Part shown: piece after piece, positions 27,176 through 36,761 of the stretch
Layout of the letters: each line of letters opens with the position of its first letter
How positions within the stretch are numbered: the stretch's first letter is position 1
NCBI RefSeq assembly: GCF_003590775.1
Contig: NZ_QYUM01000003.1
Span: forward strand, 870,501 to 934,500
Reading direction: 5' to 3'
Length of the DNA stretch: 64,000 nucleotides
Source: Sphingomonas cavernae
GTDB lineage: Bacteria; Pseudomonadota; Alphaproteobacteria; Sphingomonadales; Sphingomonadaceae
The notes under the pieces: generated by a model
The model's input: only the letters and a program-made list of their open reading frames with translations
What the model was told of the DNA's origin: nothing
Database searches by the model: none
Position numbers and translations under genes: made by a program

Positions 27176-28401
27176 TGAGCAGGTATTCGCTTTCCAGCTT
27201 GTCCGGGATTCGTGCGGTTGGTGCGGTTTTGTGCGTTGTCGTCGCCGGCTGCGCTGCCATCGACGCGTTGGGACACGTTACTAGGCGAACTAAGCCGGAA
27301 CTTGCGCTTACAGGACCGACATGGGACGGCTTTTCGGTCGGCTTCGCGGCGAGCCGGGAGCTCTTGGTGGCGGGATCCCGAACGAACTCAGGGCGGATGG
27401 CCCAGCTTGCAAGAGCCTCGATCAACGCCGAGCCAATCAACCCCGTGGCCGTCAGATTGTTGGGATTGGTCGAGGAGGCGCGCAATGATCGATTGGCGCT
27501 AGCCCGAATGCGTCTTGCCGAAAGGCTATCCCGCCGAGAGTTGACAACCCAACTTTGGTTGATGGAGCGCGCGACGCAATCAAACGATCTCGACGGTGCA
27601 TTGCGCCATTATGATACCGCGTTGAGAACCGGTCCCGCGAGCCATGCAATTCTATTTCCGATCCTCGCACGGGCATTGGACGATGATCAGATAAGGGCGC
27701 ACCTGGCAGTGCGCTTGCGCCGCAACCCGCCTTGGCTTGCGTTGTTCGTTGAGCACGTACTGACAAATCGCCAGCACATGGCAAACTTGGCCCGCACGTT
27801 TGTGCTGGCCGGCACAACTCCACCGGAACCAGGTTTTGAATTGTTATCGTCAGCGATGTTGGAGGTGCTGGTCGATCAGAGGCAATTTGAAGTTGCGAGG
27901 GAATTTCTGGCGATACTCCCTCGCAGTCATGCCAGGGCGGCGTCATCGATGGGATTCAATGAGGCTTCCACTGACGCCCGCTTTCGTCCCTTTACTTGGG
28001 ATCCGTTGACCGGCTCAGCTGTAGGGGCCGAGTTTGAGGAAGGCGGCAAAGCGCTTAGGGCATTTGCTGGATCGGGTGAGCGGGCAGTCATTATGCGACG
28101 ATACGTGGCACTGCCGCCGGCCACCTATGAGTTTGCAGTTCGAGAAGAACCGGTCGAAGCCGGGCCAGACGCGACCCGGGTGTGGAAAGTCGATTGCGCG
28201 ATGCGGGGTTCCGATCTCGCACTCGCTAAGGTCGACGGATCGCTCGCAAGAGAGCCAAGGACGACGCGGTTCACGTTCATTGTTCGGCCAGGGTGCACTT
28301 ATCAGCGGATTAGTCTGGAAGTCGCCGGCGGAAGTGATCAGTTGGGATTGTCTCTTTTGGCGCGAGATCTCAGTATAAAGCCTCAAAACGTTCGCAAATA
28401 A
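27175..28401 (+). CDS. Uncharacterised EPS-cluster lipoprotein with helical-repeat middle
   Basis: 408 residues that I cannot assign to a known family. The N terminus has a membrane stretch ending VVVAGC, a likely lipobox (Cys26). Residues about 80-260 are helix-rich with TPR-like spacing (AVRLLGLVEEARNDRLALAR, ATQSNDLDGALRHYDTALR). The C-terminal 120 residues look beta-rich (YVALPPATYEFAVREEPVEA) and contain two Cys, in WKVDCAMRGSD and IVRPGCTYQ, that could form a disulfide. One-base overlap with the BY-kinase gene implies a coupled role in polymer export or assembly; the role itself is unknown. Confidence 0.75.
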   Translation: MSRYSLSSLSGIRAVGAVLCVVVAGCAAIDALGHVTRRTKPELALTGPTWDGFSVGFAASRELLVAGSRTNSGRMAQLARASINAEPINPVAVRLLGLVEEARNDRLALARMRLAERLSRRELTTQLWLMERATQSNDLDGALRHYDTALRTGPASHAILFPILARALDDDQIRAHLAVRLRRNPPWLALFVEHVLTNRQHMANLARTFVLAGTTPPEPGFELLSSAMLEVLVDQRQFEVAREFLAILPRSHARAASSMGFNEASTDARFRPFTWDPLTGSAVGAEFEEGGKALRAFAGSGERAVIMRRYVALPPATYEFAVREEPVEAGPDATRVWKVDCAMRGSDLALAKVDGSLAREPRTTRFTFIVRPGCTYQRISLEVAGGSDQLGLSLLARDLSIKPQNVRK

Positions 28402-28450
28402 TCTGATTGCGAAATACTGATCTTAGTAATTTTAGCTAAGGCTGTTCATC

Positions 28451-29638
28451 TTGATCTGGAAGCGCCCCGTTTTTTTGAGTACGGTTAGTTTGGTGGCTGT
28501 ACGATTTTTGGGCGTTGGGGCGCGTTATTTTGGACTTTTGACGCTCGCTAGCATCGTTCCGGCTGCGCAGTTTGCGTCTTACGCATTGGCATTCATTGTT
28601 GCAGAATTTGCACGTTGCTTGGCCGATGGTGGCGTTGATACTGTCTATTTAAGAAGGGCGGAAGCGCTGGAACCGGACGAACGCGTCCGAGTGGCCCGCC
28701 GCGCTATGCTTTTGAAATTAATGCATGGTTTGATGACGGCGGTCGGCGTGATCATCATATTAAATTCTTTGCATGGCGTAAATTTACTCATGCTGTTTAT
28801 TGGATTGCAATTTTTTCCGCAATCGTTGCTGCAGCTTACTCTCAATGTTCGTCAAGTTGACAATAAAGCGCATGAAATCGTAGGAATTATTGGTGCAGTT
28901 TACGTTACTGCGATGGCAATGGCCGTACTATCTCACTTTGGGTTTCCTACAGGTAAATGGTGTCTTCCGTACATTGCAGTTGCAGAGCTAATCTGTGCGG
29001 CAATTTTTTTTCGTGTACGTCTTATATTTCGCATTAATGATTTGCGGGTCGCGTACAAAGTATTTTTCCCCCAAGCGCTACCAGTGCTAGGGCTCGCACT
29101 TCTTGCTTATGCGAATACGCGCACAGACGCATTGCTTGTTTCAAAGCTCATGAGTCCCGACGTCGCAGGAAAGTACATGTACCTTGCGCGGTGGGTGGAT
29201 TTTGTTCCGATGCTTATTGGTGGTGTCGCACTACCATTGGTGGGTAAGATCCCTTCAATCAGGGCGAAGGGGTATTGGTACTTCGGCGCCCTGTTCGCCG
29301 TTGCGACAGCCTGGATACCTTTCGCCATTGCTCAACTCGTTGTCTGGTTCAATCCGGCTTACGCACCGGCGGATGGCCTTCAGTGGATATTGGCAACGAT
29401 TGCGGGGGTCCGGGCCATGTTGACCGTAACCACCGTGCTTCTGCTGTCCGTCTGGAGGGATGGCTGGCTGTTCAGGATAGCGATATGCACATCCATCACC
29501 ATTCCCCTTGTGGGATGGCAACTTGGTTCTGCCTTTGGCGCCGTGGGCGTCGCGGGCACAGTTCTCGCTGTGGAAGCGTCAAATTTATTGTGCCAAATAT
29601 GGCTACTGTTAAGGCTTCGCGATGCTCGACAAAATTGA
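28451..29638 (+). CDS. Polysaccharide repeat-unit flippase (Wzx-like)
   Basis: 395 residues starting at TTG (MIWKRPVFLSTVSLVAVRFL), with about eleven or twelve hydrophobic helices and little else. This is the profile of MOP-superfamily flippases that move undecaprenyl-linked units across the inner membrane. Charged residues fall in loops, such as RRAEALEPDERVRVARRAM. Its end overlaps the following methyltransferase by 17 nt. GC content drops from here rightward. Wzx proteins share little sequence, so the call relies on topology and context. Confidence 0.75.
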   Translation: MIWKRPVFLSTVSLVAVRFLGVGARYFGLLTLASIVPAAQFASYALAFIVAEFARCLADGGVDTVYLRRAEALEPDERVRVARRAMLLKLMHGLMTAVGVIIILNSLHGVNLLMLFIGLQFFPQSLLQLTLNVRQVDNKAHEIVGIIGAVYVTAMAMAVLSHFGFPTGKWCLPYIAVAELICAAIFFRVRLIFRINDLRVAYKVFFPQALPVLGLALLAYANTRTDALLVSKLMSPDVAGKYMYLARWVDFVPMLIGGVALPLVGKIPSIRAKGYWYFGALFAVATAWIPFAIAQLVVWFNPAYAPADGLQWILATIAGVRAMLTVTTVLLLSVWRDGWLFRIAICTSITIPLVGWQLGSAFGAVGVAGTVLAVEASNLLCQIWLLLRLRDARQN

Positions 29639-30362
29639 GACCTCTCCTTCGACGCTGACCAGTGATGATTGGCGCCGTGAGGTGTATGAGAAATATCATA
29701 GCTGGAAGGGGTGGGATGTCGGAACTGCTGCCCGCGATGCCGAAATCGCGTTGCGCGAGGTGCGCCGTGCGGGTGGACAGGCTCCTTCCGAGCTGCTTGA
29801 AATAGGCTATGGTGATGGCGCCTTCTTAAGACGGGCTGCTGCTCGTGGCTTTCGCTGCTCCGGCGTCGAACTCGACGATAGTTTATGCCCGGAATTGTGT
29901 GCGAGCGGCATTGATGCGCGCGCTGGATCAATCAGTCAGTTCGGCGATGGGCAATTTGATTTGGTCGTAGCATTTGACGTGTTTGAGCACATGGAAATGG
30001 CTGAACTGCTCGATGTTCTCAAGATGACGCAAAGAAAAATGAAATATGGCGGCCTGTTGATAGCTCGATTTCCAAATATGGCAAGTCCATTCGGCGTGAT
30101 CAATCAATATGGTGACGTGACACATTGCACAACACTTTCGCCGAAAGGTTACCTTCAATTGGCAAACGTTGCTCAACTGGAGCTCGTTTCTATCTCAAAC
30201 GCGCTTACAAACTGGCATGATTTGGGGATATTGAAGTTTATGATGAAGCCTTTGGCTATAGCAGTTCGGCGATGTGTGGAGTTGGCGTTGGGCTTTGCTT
30301 ATTATGGCGCCAAGGTGCCGCTCGATCCCGAAGTCACTGTTGTTGTTGAGAAGAGAAAATAG
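29622..30362 (+). CDS. SAM-dependent methyltransferase
   Basis: 246 residues of the class I fold. Motif I is LLEIGYGDGAFLRRAAARG (about residue 60), the acidic strand-2 end is GVELDD, motif II is FDLVVAFDVFEHMEM, and GGLLIARFPN forms strand 5. The EH-x-E arrangement resembles UbiG/Methyltransf_23-type enzymes, often used on sugars in polysaccharide clusters. It overlaps the flippase gene by 17 nt, in one operon with the glycosyltransferase 14 nt downstream. The substrate is unknown. Confidence 0.85.
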   Translation: MLDKIETSPSTLTSDDWRREVYEKYHSWKGWDVGTAARDAEIALREVRRAGGQAPSELLEIGYGDGAFLRRAAARGFRCSGVELDDSLCPELCASGIDARAGSISQFGDGQFDLVVAFDVFEHMEMAELLDVLKMTQRKMKYGGLLIARFPNMASPFGVINQYGDVTHCTTLSPKGYLQLANVAQLELVSISNALTNWHDLGILKFMMKPLAIAVRRCVELALGFAYYGAKVPLDPEVTVVVEKRK

Positions 30363-30375
30363 CGGATTATTGGTT

Positions 30376-31440
30376 ATGTTAAACAAAGAACTGATTTTAA
30401 TAGCGGATTTTTTCGGCTCAATAAAGAAAAGAGGCATCCCCGCTTACGTGAGGGATGTTGACATTATTGGCAGGGAGCTTTGTGTTGTTCGAACCCTGAG
30501 GGCGCCACTATGGGTAGGAAGGCTTCCTGATTGGGCGCAGAATATACTTATGGTTATTCATGAACAATTTGTAGTTCCCATGTATTTCTTATTACTCCGT
30601 CCAAGCGTAACCATATTTCCATATAATTCGTGCTCATTTGTTCTTTCACTATCGAGGCGAGTGGTTTGTATAGTTCACGATCTCATTCCCTATAAATCGA
30701 CGCATAGAAAATCTAAATTTTCCTTTTGCTACGTGGCATGTACATCGGCATGGCATGCCCGCCTTGGGAGAACGTTTGGGGTTGTTTCTCCTTATATGAT
30801 GCGCGTGCTGCAATCTGTGCCTAAATTTTCGCGAAGTCGGATCGTGTACATCCCAAATTGCTTCACCAGCATAGAAGCAGAATTTTCTCGCTCCTTGGTT
30901 TTGAACGACGATGCTTCAGATCTTCGGGTTCTGCTTGTCTCTGGCGTGGGGCCAAATAAGGACTTCAATTCGGCGCTCCGAATGATGAGCGCGCTGGCAA
31001 AGGATAGCCGACTGGATAAGGTTGAGATTGACGTTGTCGGCTTTGGTGACGCTTCGGAGCGTGCCATGAAGCTAATCGCGGACTTTGGGCAAGCGGGCAT
31101 GAAATTGCCTGAAATCCGGGTACATGGCCTCTTGCCTCAAGAGCAGTTGGTGCGCCTTTTTCAGGCAAGCAAGGTGACTTGGGTCCATTCACGGGCAGAG
31201 GGTTTTGGTCGGGTTGTGGTTGAAGGCAGATTGGCTGGCCGACCGGTGGTGATGAGTCGATTGCCTGTATTCGGCGCACTTAAGGATGATTGGACGTACT
31301 CGTACGCCAACGACGACGTCGATGAATTCTGTGAGAATATGGCTGCGGCTATTAAACTCGGCGGCGTTTCTGTTCCGTACTCGAAGATCGATAGATTGAA
31401 GAGAGAGGCGAGGTCTGGCCTCTTTAAACTTCTGAACTAG
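30376..31440 (+). CDS. Glycosyltransferase family 4-type protein
   Basis: I take ATG 30376 (MLNKELILIADFFGSIKKRG, 354 aa), 13 bp after the methyltransferase stop; the longer frame to 30274 would overlap that gene by 89 nt. The C-terminal half is the GT-B donor domain: LLVSGVGPNKDFNSALRMM, then HGLLPQEQLVRLFQASKVTW, and the nucleotide-sugar motif SRAEGFGRVVVEGRLAGRPV with the E-x7-E pattern. The N-terminal half includes IVHDLIPY. It adds a sugar to the lipid-linked unit in the cytoplasm. AT content is higher than in the core genes. Confidence 0.88.
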   Translation: MLNKELILIADFFGSIKKRGIPAYVRDVDIIGRELCVVRTLRAPLWVGRLPDWAQNILMVIHEQFVVPMYFLLLRPSVTIFPYNSCSFVLSLSRRVVCIVHDLIPYKSTHRKSKFSFCYVACTSAWHARLGRTFGVVSPYMMRVLQSVPKFSRSRIVYIPNCFTSIEAEFSRSLVLNDDASDLRVLLVSGVGPNKDFNSALRMMSALAKDSRLDKVEIDVVGFGDASERAMKLIADFGQAGMKLPEIRVHGLLPQEQLVRLFQASKVTWVHSRAEGFGRVVVEGRLAGRPVVMSRLPVFGALKDDWTYSYANDDVDEFCENMAAAIKLGGVSVPYSKIDRLKREARSGLFKLLN

Positions 31441-32369
31441 AATTGCACTTTTTCGAAATTATAGAAATGCACACAAATGGAAAAAATTTTTCATAAAAAA
31501 CGTCAGAATCCTGTCGAGATATTTGCAGTATTCATTGGCGCATCGGTTTTTTCCACTTTCGTGGCTATTGGGTATATGTCAGCAGCTAACGCGATTCTGA
31601 CTGCCTTTTCATATGCTGTTTTGATCCAGTTTCTATTCGTGATCCGTGTTGTTTTTTCGACCGGCTGGTTGTTTGTCATTGCTTATATTTTTCATGCTAT
31701 TTTTATTGGCGTGGCTGGTTTGAGTGTCGGTATGGGCTGGACAGACGTGCCCGCATATTTGCCTTACGGCGAGCTCGCTGGGCCTGCACTGATCGCTCAA
31801 TACGCGTTGGGCATGTGTGCTATACGATCCAGGGAGATAGCGCCGCAGTATGAAATTAGTCGCAGTGCGCTGCTGCCAGCTGTGGCTATTTGCTCCGTGG
31901 CCGCCTTGGTAAAGTACTACTATTATTATGAAGCGGTCGGGTCTCTCGGTGGCTATCTCTCAATTTATACGGAGGGAGATACTATAAGGGACGCAAGTCC
32001 TGCAATAGTGAGGCTATTGGCGGCCGCGGCTCCGTTGGTTGGTCTGTTGGCGATAACGCAAAAGGGAGTGCCATATTGGGCCCGGGGGTTGGGGCTTTTC
32101 GCCATCGCCCTCGAGGTTATCATTGGAATCAGATCTCGCCCGGTTTTTCTCATTGCTTGTGCGTTTGTGCTTATCCAGCATTCCATGAAGCTGGGCGTCC
32201 GGCAGAGAATTATGGTGATGGTGGGTGTGCCTTTGGCTGCTGCGTTCGTCGCGTTCATCGGCTACGCGCGCGAGTCTTGGGATGTGTCAGCTATTGATTA
32301 CCTGATTGTGACGTCCTCTTCACTTTTCAGTTCATTTGATGCTGCAGTTCTGGGATCGGATCAGACTAG

Positions 32370-33214
32370 GCGGCGTGGACGAATTGGTTGACGTGGACGG
32401 TGTGGGTTGATTCAAGGCTGCCTTTTGGAGGCAGGTTTGAGCCGGGGCGATCTGAGCGAAGCAGAATGGCGCGTTCTGAAGGGTCTGCTGCCGATCGAGC
32501 CAGAGAACCGAGGGCGCGGCCGCAGGCCTGAGCAGAATCTCTCGATAGTCAACGGCATACTCTGGCGGCTGCGCTGTGGGACTGCTTGGCGCGATGTCCC
32601 GCCAAAATACGGCAATTGGAACACGATCTACCGGCGGTTCCGTCGTTGGAGCGAGGCCGGGGTCTGGGAGGCCGTGTCGGTGACGCTTGCCGAGATCATG
32701 GCCGACACCGGACACTACAGCATCGACAGCACCACCCTTCGCGCCCATGTCTCGGCAGCGGGCGGAAAAGGGGGACTTGTCGACGCGCTCTTGGCCGCTC
32801 GCGGGGCGGGTTCACCAGTAAGCTTCACTGTCTGGCTGATGCCCGAGGACGCCCCGTCGCCTTCCACCTGACTGGTGGTGAAGCCGCCGACTGCACGGCC
32901 TATGACACGCTGATCCGCCTGCCGGACCGCGCTCCGGCGGCTCTGCTGGCCGACAAAGGCTACGACACCAACGCCATTCGCGCCGATCTCGCGAGCCGCA
33001 GCATACAGGCTGTCATCCCGGCGCGCTCCAATCGCCGAGAAAGGATCGAGCACGATCGGCAGCTCTACAGGCAGCGAAACGGCATTGAGCGAATGTTCGG
33101 CAAGCTGAAAATCAATCGTGCCGTCGCCACCCGCTACGATCAAACGCCCTCAAGTTTCCTCGGCATGGTCCATCTCGCTGCCATCCGGCTTTGGATCAAA
33201 TTCGTCCACGCCGC
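32370..33214 (+). mobile_element. IS5-family insertion sequence, copy 2, inside wzy
   Basis: 845 bp flanked by a perfect CTAG duplication (32366-32369 and 33215-33218). The inverted repeats are identical for the first 17 bases, starting GCGGCGTGGACGAATT. The interior holds a two-frame transposase in the direction of the host gene. This element is only distantly related to copy 1 at 21329. Confidence 0.93.
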
Positions 33215-33218
33215 CTAG
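32407..33218 (+). CDS. IS5-family transposase (ORF A/B, -1 frameshift)
   Basis: ORF A (from TTG 32407) carries LSEAEWRVLKGLLPIEPENR and YGNWNTIYRRFRRWSEAGVW and reaches the first catalytic Asp in IDSTTLRAH. ORF B in the -1 frame continues RRALGRSRGGFTSKLH, ADKGYDTNAIR (second Asp) and RNGIERMFGKLKINRAVATR (Glu). The frames change at GGAAAAGGGGG (about 32763-32773), a classic A-then-G slippery string. The B-frame stop TAG is completed by the CTAG target. All catalytic residues are present, so the copy may be active. Confidence 0.88.
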
Positions 33219-33686
33219 TGGGCGAATGTTGGTCTTCACGCAGTTGAAACCTTTGATTGTGCCGTCCGACTTAAATAGCATCGATACTGTGTCGAAATTG
33301 ATTTCGTCTGTGTACATTTCGCGCGCATACGATCTTGGTTTTGGGCTGTCTTCATCGGCGTTGTTGGAAAGCCGCCTGATCTTTGGACCTGTATTGATAA
33401 GTCTGGCATATCCACTCTTGGCGGTCGCAATCTGCGCTCTTGCGCAACGCCTCGTGGAGTCCAAGGTGCCGCTGGCCTTTCTCGTGGGCGTCTGTGTGAT
33501 GCCATTTGCTTTCTATATTTGGCGCGCCGAGTTGTGGCAGCTGGTTGTTCCACTGATAAAATCCTCACCGGTGGTCATCTTCATTTACGTGCTGGATGCT
33601 TTCGCAAAAAGATTTGCGCCCAAGGGGAAGGGCGCAAATGAGCGGCGGCCGAAAAACGCCAATATTATTGTGGAAGGACGCCGTTA

Positions 33687-34931
33687 ATGTCTCTGTCGCG
33701 AAACCGGCCACGCGCGTTGGTGCTTACGCCAAGATTTCCTTATCCAGTTGTTGGTGGGGATAGACTCAGAATACACGAGATCTGCAAATCTCTTGCCGAT
33801 GAATATTCTCTGACGCTTCTCTCGCTTTGCGAAACAGAGGAAGAGATGAATGGTGGGTTGGTCACGGACGCGTTGTTTGACAAAATTGAATGTGTGATGC
33901 TTCCGAGATATCGTTCATATTTGAACGTAATGCTTAGTATTCCTACCCGTATTCCATTGCAGATCGCATATTATCAATCATCAGTATTCGCGAAGCGGGC
34001 GAGGGTGCTTGCTGAGGAGCATGATATTTGTGTGGCGCATCTTATTCGTGCGGGGCACTATATCAAGGAGATGAAGCATATTCCGACGATTCTGGAAATG
34101 ACCGACGCGATTTCACTCAATTATAAACGCGTTCGTTCTGTGAGGTCATTGAGCTTAAAGGCGCTTATATATCGTTATGAGTTTGATCGATTGCATAAAT
34201 ACGAAACTGATGCAATTTCACAATTTTCGCTGGTGAATTTTACCTCTGCAGAAGACGCAAGATTTTTGTGCGGGAACGAAATTCCAAGTCATGTGAAAGT
34301 TACGCCAAACGGCGTAAATACAATAGATTTGAATTTTGTGAACAGAGTGAATTGTAAAAATGTCGGAGTTTTCATTGGCAATATGAATACGGTTCAGAAC
34401 ATGGACGCTTGTATTCATTTTATTGAAGATATCATGCCAAATTTACGAGAGGACGATTTGGCTGAATTTAGGGTTGTGGGGCGTATTAGCGACAGCGGGC
34501 GAGCCAAGCTCTGTGGCTATGAACGTGTGACAGTTACAGGCGAGGTGCCGTCTATTCCAGAAGTTGTCGCCGATGCAAAGTTTGGAATTTGTTCCGTGAG
34601 GTTGGGGGCTGGCATCCAGAACAAAGTCCTTGAATATATGGCACTGGGATTGCCGGTGGTAACTTCGCGCGTGGGCTATGAGGGCCTTGCGGCTCGAGAG
34701 GGAAGCGATCTGCTTGTCGCATCTGAGCCAGCGGAATTTGCAAATATGGTAAGGCGTTTGGCCGAAGATCCACTATTGTATGAAGCTCTGGGCCGAAACG
34801 GTCGGGCCTATGTTGAGCAGAACCACAATTGGGAAGCAAATCTTGCGCCATTCGTGGCAGGTGTACGAGAAGTCCGGGGGACAAACTCCGAACAGTTGAA
34901 TGTTTGCAGCGACCGATTGCAAGCATCGTAA
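33687..34931 (+). CDS. Glycosyltransferase family 4 protein
   Basis: 414 residues. The acceptor domain starts ALVLTPRFPYPVVGGDRLRI (the PxPxxGG-type glycine loop). The donor domain has TPNGVNT, IGNMNTVQNMDACIHFIEDI and the nucleotide-binding stretch GAGIQNKVLEYMALGLPVVT. This pattern (with LEYMALG) is common in exopolysaccharide and PEP-CTERM-linked GT4 enzymes. The start overlaps the wzy stop by one base, so expression depends on translation of the broken polymerase and may be polar-affected. This is the last intact gene before the IS relic zone. Confidence 0.92.
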   Translation: MSLSRNRPRALVLTPRFPYPVVGGDRLRIHEICKSLADEYSLTLLSLCETEEEMNGGLVTDALFDKIECVMLPRYRSYLNVMLSIPTRIPLQIAYYQSSVFAKRARVLAEEHDICVAHLIRAGHYIKEMKHIPTILEMTDAISLNYKRVRSVRSLSLKALIYRYEFDRLHKYETDAISQFSLVNFTSAEDARFLCGNEIPSHVKVTPNGVNTIDLNFVNRVNCKNVGVFIGNMNTVQNMDACIHFIEDIMPNLREDDLAEFRVVGRISDSGRAKLCGYERVTVTGEVPSIPEVVADAKFGICSVRLGAGIQNKVLEYMALGLPVVTSRVGYEGLAAREGSDLLVASEPAEFANMVRRLAEDPLLYEALGRNGRAYVEQNHNWEANLAPFVAGVREVRGTNSEQLNVCSDRLQAS

Positions 34932-35249
34932 ACCAACACCAGAGTAACCAGAATAGCGGCGAGCGAGTGCGGTGTTGACGTTGACGGCAGGTTGCGCCGC
35001 TACGGCGTCTGGGCTTGTGGCTGGATCCGGAGCGGCAGAGTCCATTTTGCCTGACCTCGTTGGCTGCGAGTCTGATCGGCTATAGCGCTTCCATCCTACG
35101 GCCTCTTTCCCCGGCCAGAGAATGGCTGGTCTTGAGCGCGCTTGGCGGATCGGTGGGCCAGATCATGATGCTCTCGGCGCCTGAATCGCGCCGTAAGCGA
35201 CGTTCGCTCCTCACCTTGTTTGCCTGCGTGATTGAGGCAGACACGGGGT
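34932..35249. other. Non-coding left flank of the IS66 relic
   Basis: About 320 bp with no supportable gene. It becomes GC-rich abruptly after the AT-rich glycosyltransferase gene, so it probably already belongs to the degenerate IS66 element or other imported debris. Confidence 0.35.
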
Positions 35250-35668
35250 ATGGACGACGACGCGCTTACGACCGCACTGGACGCTCGCACTGGAGTTGGT
35301 CTGGAGCCGGTCCGGCGTCTCGAGGTGCTCAGCACGATGGCCGGTCGGCGGCGATCCTGGAGCTTGGAGCAGAAGCTAGCGATCGTCGCGGAGGCGCAGC
35401 ATTGTGATAAACTTTACGGCGCTTGCTCGGCTGTACGATATCCGGACCTCCCAACTCTACCTGGCGCCGTGAGCTTCGTTACGCATTGGAAGCAAAGCAT
35501 GGCTCGACGGAGGCGGAGCCGATGTTCGTACCGGTCGCCGCCGATGGTGCGCGGCGAGGCGATGTCGCGATCGAAGTTGAGATCGACGGCGCCGTGGTCC
35601 GGATTTCGCGAACGGCCAAGGCTGATCTCGCCGCTGCCGTAGTGCAAGCCCTTCGGTCCAAGCAATGA
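35250..35668 (+). pseudogene. IS66 accessory gene tnpA, frameshifted
   Basis: The frame from ATG 35250 has the TnpA helix-turn-helix start (MAGRRRSWSLEQKLAIVAEA). It loses frame at about 35408, where an extra A turns the expected CDN-F-TALARLYDIRTSQLY into nonsense. The correct frame resumes near 35470 (WRRELRYALEAKHGS) and ends DLAAAVVQALRSKQ at 35668. At least two small indels are required, so no full protein is made. Confidence 0.8.
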
Positions 35669-36011
35669 TCGGACCTGGTGCTGGGGCGCGCGTGACGGTG
35701 GCGACGCGCCCGGTCGATTTCCGCAAGGGGCCTGACGCGCGGGTCGCGCTGGTTGGCGCCGAGTACGGCGGCGATCCCTATTCGGGCGTGATCTACGTGT
35801 TTCGGGCCAACGGATCAAGCTGATCTGGTGGGACGGAACCGGCCTGTGCCTGATGGTCAAGAAGCTCGAGTCCGGTGGCGTCAAGTGGCCGGGCATCCAG
35901 GATGGCGTAATGCGTCTGACGGCGGCGCAACTTGGTGCGTTGCTGGAGGGTCTGGACTGGCGCCGGGTGCATGGCGGCCGTCGCCCGATTGCCCCGCAGA
36001 TTGCCGGTTGA
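35665..36011 (+). pseudogene. IS66 accessory gene tnpB, frameshifted
   Basis: It starts with ATG overlapping the tnpA stop (ATGA). The N-terminal part (VTVATRPVDFRKGPDARVAL) and the C-terminal part (IKLIWWDGTGLCLMVKKLES) are both recognisable TnpB, but they lie in different frames. The break is at about 35808, after VIYVFRA. The second part ends at 36011. Confidence 0.8.
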
Positions 36012-36042
36012 CGGGGCTTCCTTGTGTTGATTCACTCGTGCC

Positions 36043-36111
36043 ATGCTCATGGAAGCGGACCTGCCCGAAGACATCGAAGCGTTGCGTGCATTCGCCCTAG
36101 AGCATTTTCAT
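36043..36111 (+). pseudogene. IS66 transposase tnpC, N-terminal stub
   Basis: Only MLMEADLPEDIEALRAFALE remains before the sequence changes to the presumed IS630 end at 36098-36100. Confidence 0.55.
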
Positions 36112-36186
36112 GATGGGCGGAATCGTTGGGGATTCCCATTGAGTTGATCGTGTGATTCATAGGACGCCGTTACGAAGGAGGCGGCG

Positions 36187-36378
36187 ATGGGTTGGCGATC
36201 GGGTCAGAGTTATTCGCAGGATTTGCGGGATCGGGTGATTGCGGCGGTCGATGGCGGGCAATCCGCCCGGCAGGTTGCGGTGACCTTTGGGGTGAGTATT
36301 GCCTATATCTACACGCGAGGTGCCAACCGGCCACACCGTTACCAATTGTCATGGCAGTGCACGCACACATTTGTATAA
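36187..36378 (+). pseudogene. Truncated IS630-family transposase, N-terminal fragment
   Basis: MGWRSGQSYSQDLRDRVIAA, then GGQSARQVAVTFGVSIAYIY, is the N-terminal helix-turn-helix of IS630 transposases. Similarity ends at about 36320. The rest of the frame is unrelated and no DDE domain follows, so only the left end of the element remains. Confidence 0.78.
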
Positions 36379-36748
36379 ACAACATCACACGATCCATTGA
36401 TCGCACTTCGGAGCACATCAAGGATTGCACCTCGGCGCAAGCGACGCCTCTTTCCTGGCCCAAAGCTTCAGGCTAACAAGCAGCCTGCCCCGATGCACGC
36501 GCCTCAGGTCATTCGAAAAGATGCTCGTCATGATCCCTCCGTTGCCCCCTCATACCAAGTGCCACCGAGACCTAGGAGCAACCGTCATCGATAGCGCCGA
36601 TGCGCAACCGCATCTGGAAGCAAAGATCGTCACATTTTTGCGATTGGCGTTTTCCTAAAACGTCCATTTTAACCACCGATAACTTACGAATTCATAATAC
36701 TGATTTTATATATAAATCTATTACTTTCAGATCGCGCAACCACGCAAC
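36379..36748. other. Non-coding zone between IS fragments and the FkbM gene
   Basis: About 370 bp. The first two thirds show no coding signal. The last 100 bp are very AT-rich (TTATATATAAATCTATTAC) and end in AAGGAG at 36749-36754, so they likely hold the promoter of the following imported gene. Confidence 0.45.
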
Positions 36749-36761
36749 AAGGAGTGCATAA

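Larger units (their letters stand above)
31477..33687 (+). pseudogene. Wzy-like polysaccharide polymerase split by an IS5-family element
   Basis: The 5' part (31477-32369) has about eight hydrophobic helices (for example VEIFAVFIGASVFSTFVAIG) and motifs such as IIGIRSRPVFLIA. The IS then breaks the frame, adding a short false tail that stops at 32391. The 3' part resumes at 33219 and ends at 33687 with further helices (LISLAYPLLAVAICALAQRL). Removing the IS and one CTAG joins ...SDQT to SGRMLVFTQL in frame, giving 453 residues. The last base overlaps the next gene's ATG (TAATG). As it stands, the protein lacks its C-terminal third. Confidence 0.88.
35250..36111 (+). mobile_element. IS66-family relic (tnpA-tnpB-tnpC'), degenerate
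   Basis: Three IS66 genes can be traced in order, each damaged. The third is cut after about 19 codons by sequence starting TA-GAGCATTTTCATGATGGG at 36098, which looks like the left end of an IS630-type element. The remainder of IS66 is absent. Confidence 0.8.
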
